Position numbers and translations under genes: made by a program
Shown: one piece after another, positions 1 through 5,174 of the stretch
Position numbering within the stretch: the first letter of the stretch is position 1
How the letters are laid out: every line of letters starts with the position of its first letter
Assembly (NCBI GenBank): GCA_947458565.1
Contig: CANGZK010000076.1
Span: 1 to 5,797, forward strand
Direction of reading: 5' to 3'
DNA: 5,797 bases
Origin: Acidimicrobiaceae bacterium
GTDB lineage: Bacteria > Actinomycetota > Acidimicrobiia > Acidimicrobiales > Ilumatobacteraceae
Notes under the pieces: model-generated
What the model was told of the DNA's origin: nothing
Database searches by the model: none
Seen by the model: the letters and a program-made list of their open reading frames with translations, nothing else

Positions 1-314
1 ATCTCGACCCAAATCATGTTGAGATCATTGGTCAGCTCACTTCGCTGAATACCTATGTGAGCAAGAGTCACATTGTGCCCATCGGTGGTTTACTCAAAAA
101 CAAACCTTCACTCCATGCGCGCAACGCCGAAGTGGACAGGGTCTTTACGGTTCCGGTTGCCGATTTGGTGCGTCTAGATACGTACGCAGAAGAGCAGTGG
201 GGAGAACCACCAAATCAATTTCGTCTTCACTTTTTTCACTTGGATGATGAAACGATTTGGGGTGCCACTGGTCGGATGCTCTACCAGATCATCTCAATCG
301 GTCTTGCCGATTAG
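1..314 (+). CDS. NUDIX hydrolase, CoA pyrophosphatase-like (C-terminal part)
   Basis: This is the 3' end of a gene that begins before the window; it reads open from base 3 to a TAG at 312-314, giving 103 visible residues. The segment has the pattern typical of the C-terminal half of NudL/CoA-diphosphatase NUDIX proteins: a VEIIGQL strand, the S-x-I-V-P-x-x-G-LL segment, N-A-E-V-D-R-V-F followed by a P-V-A-D-L loop, and the closing D-x-E-T-I-W-G-A-T-G-R-M-L motif. Family members hydrolyse CoA or related nucleotide diphosphates in the cytoplasm. The NUDIX box itself (GX5EX7REUXEEXGU) should lie upstream of the window, so catalytic competence cannot be judged here. A GTG at 57 could be mistaken for a start, but conserved sequence continues upstream of it. 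The stop codon touches the stop of the convergent phospholipase gene with no bases between. Family assignment is fairly sure; substrate is inference. Confidence 0.85.
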   Translation, partial: LDPNHVEIIGQLTSLNTYVSKSHIVPIGGLLKNKPSLHARNAEVDRVFTVPVADLVRLDTYAEEQWGEPPNQFRLHFFHLDDETIWGATGRMLYQIISIGLAD

Positions 315-767
315 TCACGGTCCGCCGGCTGCACGCACCATTGTGTAAAAGATTTCTGACCACGCAATGCAGCGCACCTTAAACGTGCGGCGTTGAGAGC
401 TGCAATAGGTATTCATGTCTCGGTGTAATTGCTCATCAATCAGCTTTCGTGTCGAGGTGTCAAAAATTGCAAGTGCCTTAAAGTTTCGGTAGCCAAAGTC
501 ATGTCGATCACATGCTGCGCGAAAGTTGAACGATCTTCCTTGGCTTCCAACGATTGGTGCAGAGCAGCCGTCCGATGTCCAGTTGAGAGTGGGGTATTGA
601 CGTCGTAAAGAAAACCGTTGTCGTGTAAATGTGGTGATGTCGAGGTCGAACTCGATGTGGCGCACCGCATCAACATTGGATAACACGGGAACCGGGGAAG
701 CATCGAGGGGAAGTTGGGCGGGCAATACGCTCGTGACCGCAACGAGCATGCTGAGCACAAGACCCAT
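315..767 (-). CDS. Secreted prokaryotic phospholipase A2
   Basis: A 150-residue protein that would hydrolyse the sn-2 ester of phospholipids outside the cell. Residues 1-17 form a hydrophobic signal-like segment ending in a V-L-P-A-type cleavage region; it is unusual in having no positive charge before the core. The diagnostic block is residues 66-97: D-G-C-S-A-P, then R-A-A-C-D-R-H-D-F-G-Y-R-N-F-K. H89-D90 match the catalytic His and adjacent Asp of the Streptomyces-type PLA2 family, D66 is the likely calcium ligand, and D111 the likely second Asp of the dyad. Four cysteines (C68, C86, C122, C133) could form two disulfides, as expected for an exported enzyme. The ATG at 767 is preceded by GAAAGG eight bases away, and an in-frame TGA at 780-782 excludes a longer start with a common start codon. 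It lies 82 bp behind ribH on the same strand but appears to have its own promoter. Family is fairly sure; the biological role (nutrient scavenging, membrane remodelling or toxin-like) is unknown. Confidence 0.85.
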   Translation of the reverse strand: MGLVLSMLVAVTSVLPAQLPLDASPVPVLSNVDAVRHIEFDLDITTFTRQRFSLRRQYPTLNWTSDGCSAPIVGSQGRSFNFRAACDRHDFGYRNFKALAIFDTSTRKLIDEQLHRDMNTYCSSQRRTFKVRCIAWSEIFYTMVRAAGGP

Positions 768-782
768 AATGATCGCCTTTCA

Positions 783-813
783 CTTACAAGAGAATTCCTG
801 TGAGTTACGTCAA
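783..813 (-). promoter_or_regulatory. Candidate promoter of the phospholipase A2 gene
   Basis: On the minus strand a TTGACG hexamer (808-813, five of six to the -35 consensus) is followed after 19 bases by TGTAAG (783-788, four of six to the -10 consensus). Transcription would start about 776, just upstream of the ATG at 767. The spacer is longer than the usual 17 bases, so this is tentative. If real, it uncouples the phospholipase from the riboflavin operon. Confidence 0.35.
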
Positions 814-849
814 TGTGTGCCGCGTGAGTGGCGGTTGTGCAAAAAATGT

Positions 850-1314
850 TTAGCGCAGCGCCTTCAACACATTGGCCATCTCGATGGCTCCGATTGCAGC
901 CTCTTCGCCCTTGTTACCAGCGCCTGGGCCAGAGCGCTCAACTGCTTGCTCGACATTTTCCACAGTGAGCACAGCGAAGCCGATTGGCATGCCCGTCTCG
1001 AGCTGAATTTGTGCGATCGAGTCGGCAACTGGGCCCGCAACATATTCGAAGTGCGCGGTTTCGCCACGGATGACTGCACCGAGCGTGACGAGTGTGTCGT
1101 AGCGACCGCTTGTGGCCATTGCTTTTGTTGCGATGGGGATTTCAAATGCGCCTGGCACCCACACAACATCAACATCGCTTTCACTCACGCCATGCGCACT
1201 CAACCCACGCTTTGCACCGTCGAGTAGGGCAGTGACAATGAACTCGTTGAAGCGCGAGCACACAATGCCAACGCGCATTCCTTTTCCGTCATGAAGACCT
1301 TCAAATGTGGTCAT
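850..1314 (-). CDS. ribH: 6,7-dimethyl-8-ribityllumazine synthase
   Basis: A 154-residue protein, the normal full length for lumazine synthase. It condenses 5-amino-6-ribitylamino-uracil with 3,4-dihydroxy-2-butanone 4-phosphate to give 6,7-dimethyl-8-ribityllumazine, the penultimate step of riboflavin synthesis, usually as a cytoplasmic pentamer or 60-mer. Visible landmarks are S-R-F-N at 20-23 (substrate site), P-G-A-F-E-I-P at 54-60, G-A-V-I-R-G-E-T-A-H-F-E-Y-V at 79-92 with catalytic H88, and V-L-T-V-E-N at 115-120 followed by E-R-S-G with R127 (phosphate binding) and G-N-K-G-E-E-A at 133-139. The start codon overlaps the ribBA stop as ATGA (1311-1314), a translational-coupling arrangement. 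A strong Shine-Dalgarno, GAGAAGGG (1321-1328), sits six bases before it inside ribBA. It is the last riboflavin gene of the operon; no clear terminator follows. Confidence 0.97.
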   Translation of the reverse strand: MTTFEGLHDGKGMRVGIVCSRFNEFIVTALLDGAKRGLSAHGVSESDVDVVWVPGAFEIPIATKAMATSGRYDTLVTLGAVIRGETAHFEYVAGPVADSIAQIQLETGMPIGFAVLTVENVEQAVERSGPGAGNKGEEAAIGAIEMANVLKALR

Positions 1315-2588
1315 GATTTGCCCTTCTCGTTTTGTTGTTTCCTTACCTTGTCTATATCTGATCCGTCAAATACATGGCCCATGCGGTCGCGCTTGGTGCG
1401 CAAGTATGAAGCATTCTCTGGAGTCTCCAAGATGCTGAGTGACACACGCTCGACAATCGAAAGTCCGTAGCCAGCAATGCCGCCGTACTTTGCAGGGTTG
1501 TTGGTCATCAGGCGCAACTCTCGAATTCCGAGGTCGGCCAAAATTTGTGCACCAATGCCGTATTCACGGCTGTCGACAGGCAAACCAAGTTCTGTATTTG
1601 CATCCACAGTGTCAAAGCCCTGGTCTTGCAATGAGTATGCGCGAATCTTGTGACCAATGCCGATGCCGCGTCCTTCGTGGCCTCGCAAGTACACAACAAC
1701 GCCGCGACCTTCTGCATCAATTTGTTGCATCGCTGCGGCAAGTTGTGGGCCGCAGTCGCAACGCTTGCTACCAAAAACGTCTCCAGTGAGACACTCGCTG
1801 TGTACTCGGGTGAGCACTGGCTTGCCGTCATCTACAGTGCCTTTTACAAATGCAAGATGCTCAATGTCGTCGACAGTGTTGCGATATGCAACGCATGTGA
1901 AGCCGCCCCATTCGGTGGGAACAGCAGCAGAACCCATGCGCTCGACGAGTCGCTCGTTGTGTCGGCGATAATTGATCAAGTCTGCAATAGATGACAACAA
2001 CAGATTGTGTTCGGCCGCAAATTTGCGCAGGTCTGGCAAACGCGACATGGTGCCGTCATCATTTTGAATCTCACAAATGATTCCTGCAGGTTCGCAACCA
2101 GCCATGCGCGCCAAGTCGACAGCGGCCTCGGTGTGGCCTGCTCGTTTGAGCACGCCACCTTCGCGAGCGCGCAACGGAAAGATATGACCTGGGCGAGCAA
2201 ATGCACCATGAGCGATTTTTGGGTCTGCCAATCCACGCAATGTTGCCGCGCGATCCGCGGCTGAGATGCCAGTTGTTGTGCCCTCCAAAATATCGACCGA
2301 GATAGTGAATGCGGTGCGGTGACTCTCGGTGTTGTGGTCAACCATGAGAGGCAAGCGCAAGTCGTCGCAGCGCTCACCAGAGAGGGGAGCAACAACCACG
2401 CCAGATGTGTGGCGCACAATAAATGCGATTTTTTCGGCTGTGGCAAATTGCGCGGCCATGATCAAGTCGCCTTCGTTTTCGCGATCTTCGTCATCGACCA
2501 TCACGATCATCTCACCACGCGCGATCGCGGCTATGACGTCCTCAATTGGGGCCATTCCGTTGTCCGGTGAATGTTGGGTTGTGTTCAT
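1311..2588 (-). CDS. ribBA: Bifunctional DHBP synthase / GTP cyclohydrolase II
   Basis: A 425-residue fusion that feeds both branches of riboflavin synthesis. The N-terminal half (about 13-210) is 3,4-dihydroxy-2-butanone-4-phosphate synthase, converting ribulose 5-phosphate to DHBP plus formate: D-D-E-D-R-E-N-E-G-D at 32-41 (metal and substrate binding), R-H-T-S-G at 59-63, H-R-T-A-F-T at 90-95, G-I-S-A-A-D-R-A at 107-114 and G-H-T-E-A-A at 151-156. The C-terminal half (about 213-410) is GTP cyclohydrolase II: zinc cysteines C266, C277 and C279 in the C-x10-C-x-C pattern, Y-L-R-G-H-E-G-R-G-I-G at 300-310, D-S-R-E-Y-G at 339-344 and T-N-N-P-A-K at 362-367. Both active sites look intact. I chose the ATG at 2588: it lies 16 bp after the ribD stop, has AAAGGA six bases upstream, and starts just before the conserved domain. 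The in-frame ATG at 2675 would overlap ribD by 71 bp and add 29 unconserved-looking residues. The 3' end overlaps ribH by four bases. Confidence 0.96.
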   Translation of the reverse strand: MNTTQHSPDNGMAPIEDVIAAIARGEMIVMVDDEDRENEGDLIMAAQFATAEKIAFIVRHTSGVVVAPLSGERCDDLRLPLMVDHNTESHRTAFTISVDILEGTTTGISAADRAATLRGLADPKIAHGAFARPGHIFPLRAREGGVLKRAGHTEAAVDLARMAGCEPAGIICEIQNDDGTMSRLPDLRKFAAEHNLLLSSIADLINYRRHNERLVERMGSAAVPTEWGGFTCVAYRNTVDDIEHLAFVKGTVDDGKPVLTRVHSECLTGDVFGSKRCDCGPQLAAAMQQIDAEGRGVVVYLRGHEGRGIGIGHKIRAYSLQDQGFDTVDANTELGLPVDSREYGIGAQILADLGIRELRLMTNNPAKYGGIAGYGLSIVERVSLSILETPENASYLRTKRDRMGHVFDGSDIDKVRKQQNEKGKS

Positions 2589-2594
2589 TGGGTG

Positions 2595-2600
2595 TCCTTT
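2595..2600 (-). promoter_or_regulatory. Ribosome binding site that fixes the ribBA start
   Basis: The minus strand reads AAAGGA here, six bases before the ATG at 2588 and immediately after the ribD stop (2605-2607). It supports the 425-residue form of RibBA over the 454-residue reading from 2675. Confidence 0.75.
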
Positions 2601-2604
2601 GATA

Positions 2605-3594
2605 TCAGTAAGTAATAGTTGAAGTTGGTTCGAGAATGATTTCGATGTCGTTGTCAAGAACTTGGGTAGAGACAATGTGACCGTTCATCATCGGTGACAT
2701 GTCAGTTGATTCAATGAGTGCATTAGATGTTTCGTTGCCACCGGCAATGATTGGCGCGAGATGTAATACGTATTGATTGATGAGTTGCTCGTTGTGAAAC
2801 GAGGTAGCAACTCGTGGTCCGCCTTCGACCATCAACTGAATAACGCCTTCGTTCCCAAGTGTGTCGAGCAGATCGGGAAGCGACCCATTCCACTCGAGGC
2901 AAGGGTTTACTTTGTCGGTGGGGGAGACGTTGCCAAGGACAACGCGACGTGGTGATGGGCCGTGAACATCGCGAGTTGTGAGCGACGGGTTGTCGGCGCG
3001 CACGGTGCCAGCGCCAACCAAAATTGCGTCACTTTCTGCTCGCAGTTGATGCACTCGCTTGCGAGCAGTCTCGCCCGTAATCCACTGCGAGTTGTCGGGT
3101 AGCGCGACGCGACCATCGAGTGTCATTGCCATTTTCAAAATGACATATGGCCTGCCGGTGCGACGGTGGTGCAGATATGGCGCAAGTTGTTGCTCGACGA
3201 GTTGTTGCTCGACACCAACATCGACAGTGATACCTGCATCTCGCAACTGTTTGATGCCGTTGCCTGCGACTTGTTTGTCGGGGTCAACCACGCCTATAAC
3301 TACACGAGCAATTTTCGCATCGATAATTGCTCGTGTACACGGGCCGGTTCTTCCGGTGTGGCTGCATGGTTCGAGCGTGGTGTACAACGTGGCGCCATGA
3401 GTGTTTGTGCCTGCTGCTTGTAGCGCCACTACTTCGGCGTGTGCTTCACCTGGTTGCATTGGTGCGCCACAAAACACTTGGCCATCGGTTGCAACAACGA
3501 CTGCACCAACCCAAGGATTCGGACGACTGCGCAAGCGTGCGTCAACAGCAGTATCAACTGCTAGTCGCATCATGCCTTCGTCGTTGGTAGTCAT
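2605..3594 (-). CDS. ribD: Bifunctional riboflavin deaminase/reductase
   Basis: A 329-residue enzyme performing the second and third steps of the pyrimidine branch. The N-terminal deaminase domain (about 5-145) carries the CDA-fold zinc site: H52-A-E54 with the catalytic glutamate, and P-C77-S-H-T-G-R-T-G-P-C86. The C-terminal NADPH-dependent reductase domain (about 148-329) shows K-M-A-M-T-L-D-G-R-V-A at 154-164, W-I-T-G-E-T-A-R at 171-178, H-Q-L-R-A at 182-186, V-G-A-G-T-V-R-A-D-N-P at 193-203 and E-G-G-P at 257-260. The protein is shorter than E. coli RibD (367 residues); the segment between about 217 and 250 in the reductase domain looks compacted, though all motifs are present. The ATG at 3594 has AAAGAG nine bases upstream; M8/M9 are alternative starts with GAAGG too close for the first. 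It is the first gene behind the FMN riboswitch. Confidence 0.95.
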   Translation of the reverse strand: MTTNDEGMMRLAVDTAVDARLRSRPNPWVGAVVVATDGQVFCGAPMQPGEAHAEVVALQAAGTNTHGATLYTTLEPCSHTGRTGPCTRAIIDAKIARVVIGVVDPDKQVAGNGIKQLRDAGITVDVGVEQQLVEQQLAPYLHHRRTGRPYVILKMAMTLDGRVALPDNSQWITGETARKRVHQLRAESDAILVGAGTVRADNPSLTTRDVHGPSPRRVVLGNVSPTDKVNPCLEWNGSLPDLLDTLGNEGVIQLMVEGGPRVATSFHNEQLINQYVLHLAPIIAGGNETSNALIESTDMSPMMNGHIVSTQVLDNDIEIILEPTSTITY

Positions 3595-3729
3595 TACAGT
3601 CGTCTCTTTCGTCGTTGCGCTTCAAGCACCTCAGGCGGGGCAGGGCAAGGACGACGAGCGCAATGCGTGCGCAGCAACAATGGAATGCCACAAGAGCATT
3701 CCGTGGTACGCGCAAACACAACTTTCGTC
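3595..3729 (-). promoter_or_regulatory. Expression-platform leader between FMN riboswitch and ribD
   Basis: About 135 transcribed bases lie between the aptamer and the ribD ATG, with no gene seen. In the minus-strand transcript a perfect 7-bp hairpin GGAATGC/GCATTCC (3702-3696 with 3688-3682, loop of seven) follows the aptamer, but no U-run follows it. Nearer the gene, the segment 3663-3651 can pair in two incompatible ways with 3621-3609: TTGCGCT with AGCGCAA (3663-3657 with 3621-3615), or TCGTCGT with ACGACGA (3657-3651 with 3615-3609). The second pairing runs up to the first base of the AAAGAG Shine-Dalgarno (3609-3604). This suggests switching of ribosome access rather than termination, but that is inference from base pairing done by eye. 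Confidence 0.5.
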
Positions 3730-3851
3730 TTCTTGCTCCCATCCGGACTCTGACCGTCGGCCCTGGAATTTCACCAGATCAACCACACGATTGCTCGTGA
3801 GGTTCGCGGGCTTTAACCGCCGGTAGGGGATTTCACCCAACCCTGCAAGAA
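3730..3851 (-). promoter_or_regulatory. FMN riboswitch (RFN element)
   Basis: The minus strand carries the highly conserved RFN aptamer nearly base for base. P1 is a 7-bp closing stem, TTCTTGC (3851-3845) with GCAAGAA (3736-3730). Inside, in order, are GGGTGAAATCCCC with ACCGGCGGT, then AAAGCCCGCGA, a variable hairpin AACC-T-CACGA/GCAA/TCGTG-T-GGTT, then GATCTGGTGAAATTCCAGG, GCCGACGGT, and AGAGTCCGGATGGGAG. FMN binding to such aptamers represses riboflavin genes by terminating transcription or hiding the ribosome binding site. It stands directly ahead of ribD, ribBA and ribH, so it should control the whole operon. The variable stem is short, as in many actinobacterial copies. No convincing promoter could be assigned in the 48 bases between it and the transporter stop at 3900. 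Confidence 0.97.
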
Positions 3852-3899
3852 ATACTCAAATTGCTATGTACCCACAAGGCTAAGGGTTCTTTTGGGCTT

Positions 3900-4835
3900 C
3901 TAGGCGTGGGCAGATTGCGGCAGGTTTTCGCCCCGTTTGATCTCGGCGCGCGTGAGTAGGAGCACGCCACCCAAGATCAAGACACCGCCAAATACCTGTC
4001 GGAGGGTGAAATCTTGATTGAGGAAAATCATGCCGGTGAGACCTGCGACCAATACTTCCCAAGTTTGGATCACCGCACTTTTGCTTGCACCGATGCGATT
4101 CATGCCCGCAAAGAAAACGCCCATTGCGCCGATCGTGCCCACAAGTCCAATCTCGAGAGCGGGTAGCCATACATCTGCGACATACGGCATGGTGGTTGGT
4201 AACCCTGGTGGATTGAGCAACCAGATAACAGAGAACGAAAATCCTGCGCCGGCAAACACGAGCATTAAACCGGTGGTGAGTTCGGCTCGAGGCATGACCG
4301 CACCAGCGAGCACTGAATAAAACGCGTATGCAAATGCGCCAATCACGATATAGATGACGCCTTTCATTTGTCCGCCAGAAACGTCGCTAGCACTCAAGAT
4401 CACACCAATGATTGTTGTCGCAAGACAGGGCCAGATAACTGCTGGCGGTTTGTGTTTGTAGAGCGCCCATCCAAACAACACAACAACAATTGGATAGAAG
4501 AAGAAAATCACCATTGACAAACCGCTTGGTAAATGTTTGAGCGCGTTAAACATGCACACGCTGTTGGCATACAGGCCAATCGCGCCAAGAAGGAAAAGCT
4601 GGATGGATGTTTTTGGTGTTGGCCACTTTGTTCGACCAAATCGCACTGTGCGAATTGCAAAAAGCACAATGGTTGCGATGTAGTAGCGCGATGTCATCAA
4701 CCCAAATGGATCCGCCCCATATTCAAAGGCGTGGTAGACAAAAATTGGCGTGATGCCGTAGAGAGATGAACTGATCAATGCGAGCACTATTCCAAGAACG
4801 CCTTGGTTTTTTAAGGCGTTTTGGTTTGCTGGCAC
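3900..4835 (-). CDS. EamA/DMT-family transporter
   Basis: A 311-residue integral membrane protein with about ten hydrophobic helices in two repeats (roughly 12-150 and 158-295), the architecture of the drug/metabolite transporter superfamily. Features of the family include the first helix ending S-L-Y-G-I-T-P-I-F, the N-A-L-K-H-L-P-S-G-L-S segment before helix four, and its second-repeat counterpart G-M-N-R-I-G-A-S-K-S-A near 245-255. The C-terminal tail is charged and cytoplasmic. The substrate cannot be read from the sequence; family members export or import amino acids, nucleosides, vitamins (including riboflavin in RibN) and other metabolites. The start is a GTG at 4835, nine bases after the TAG of the upstream small membrane gene. 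There is no good Shine-Dalgarno, so translation is probably coupled to that gene; an in-frame TAG (4845-4847) blocks a longer form. A GTG at 4787 would clip helix one. Its codons 6-13 contain a perfect inverted repeat. Confidence 0.85.
   Translation of the reverse strand: MPANQNALKNQGVLGIVLALISSSLYGITPIFVYHAFEYGADPFGLMTSRYYIATIVLFAIRTVRFGRTKWPTPKTSIQLFLLGAIGLYANSVCMFNALKHLPSGLSMVIFFFYPIVVVLFGWALYKHKPPAVIWPCLATTIIGVILSASDVSGGQMKGVIYIVIGAFAYAFYSVLAGAVMPRAELTTGLMLVFAGAGFSFSVIWLLNPPGLPTTMPYVADVWLPALEIGLVGTIGAMGVFFAGMNRIGASKSAVIQTWEVLVAGLTGMIFLNQDFTLRQVFGGVLILGGVLLLTRAEIKRGENLPQSAHA
4797..4820. repeat. Perfect 8-bp inverted repeat at the transporter's 5' end
   Basis: AACGCCTT (4797-4804) and AAGGCGTT (4813-4820) are perfect reverse complements around an 8-base A/T-rich spacer (GGTTTTTT on the plus strand). 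The hairpin lies within codons 6-13 of the transporter if translation begins at 4835. On the plus strand it runs into TTTTGGTTT, on the minus strand into TTCTTGG, so it is not a classic terminator for the minus-strand genes. Confidence 0.6.
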
Positions 4836-4844
4836 ACACCAAAA

Positions 4845-5111
4845 CTAGTCGTTGAGCCCCAATGCTTCGTCACGTGCGCGATCACGCTTGATGATGCTGC
4901 GCGAAATGCGCACGCCAATCACAACAAGCGCGGCGATCATGATTCCGAAAGTGGCGTATTGCATTGAGCCACCACGGTCCCCAGACAACACAGGCTCTCT
5001 GCCACAACCTGGTTTTGGGTAGAGGCCGATGCATTCGCTGGCGTTGCGCCCACCATACGGGTCAGGCACAGTGCCGGGAAGAAGATCAGGAGTTGTTTGT
5101 ACAAATTGCAT
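4845..5111 (-). CDS. Small single-pass membrane protein, two-cysteine N-terminal domain
   Basis: An 88-residue protein of unknown function. Residues 1-50 are hydrophilic and rich in Pro and Gly, with a P-D-P-Y-G-G-R patch at 16-22 and two cysteines (C27, C36) inside E-C-I-G-L-Y-P-K-P-G-C-G-R-E-P. Residues about 51-67 form one transmembrane helix, followed by a strongly basic stretch (R68-R80). By the positive-inside rule the tail should be cytoplasmic and the cysteine segment outside, without a cleavable signal peptide; the cysteines could form a disulfide or bind metal or cofactor. I have the impression of similar small proteins in Acidimicrobiia but cannot name a family. The ATG at 5111 is the only reasonable start because an in-frame TGA lies at 5115-5117; the Shine-Dalgarno is weak. 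It is followed after nine bases by the transporter start, suggesting a two-gene transcription unit and perhaps an accessory role. Confidence 0.72.
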   Translation of the reverse strand: MQFVQTTPDLLPGTVPDPYGGRNASECIGLYPKPGCGREPVLSGDRGGSMQYATFGIMIAALVVIGVRISRSIIKRDRARDEALGLND

Positions 5112-5128
5112 GCATCACTATCGTTCCA

Positions 5129-5156
5129 TCTCTAGGGCTGAATTGCCACTGTTCAA
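5129..5156 (-). promoter_or_regulatory. Tentative promoter for the small membrane protein-transporter unit
   Basis: In the 63-bp divergent gap (5112-5174) the minus strand shows TTGAAC (5151-5156, close to the -35 consensus) and, after 16 bases, TAGAGA (5129-5134, only three of six to the -10 consensus). Transcription would begin about ten bases before the ATG at 5111. On the other strand, TACAGT at 5158-5163 could be a -10 for guaA, but no matching -35 is visible. Confidence 0.25.
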
Positions 5157-5174
5157 CTACAGTCTTTGGTCACT

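Noticed and set aside
820..834. CCGC/GCGG hairpin behind ribH as operon terminator
   Set aside because: Only four base pairs, and the T-run in this gap lies before the hairpin on the minus strand, not after it.
631..1227. Plus-strand open frame of 198 codons opposite the phospholipase and ribH genes
   Set aside because: The translation has no recognisable domain, is rich in Cys, His and Trp as shadow frames often are, and lies antisense to two clearly conserved genes.
1657..1971. Plus-strand open frames inside ribBA
   Set aside because: They are antisense to the intact GTP cyclohydrolase II domain and show no protein-family features.
2589..2675. Longer RibBA beginning at the ATG at 2675
   Set aside because: It would overlap ribD by 71 bp, and the added 29 residues look like non-coding translation; the ATG at 2588 has a good ribosome binding site and sits just ahead of the conserved domain.
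3682..3702. Hairpin GGAATGC/GCATTCC as an intrinsic terminator of the riboswitch
   Set aside because: The stem is perfect but only 7 bp with moderate GC, and no U-run follows it on the minus strand.
3857..3879. TTGTGG...TATTTC as a promoter for the riboflavin operon
   Set aside because: The predicted start would fall inside the aptamer and destroy the P1 stem, and the -10 match is poor.
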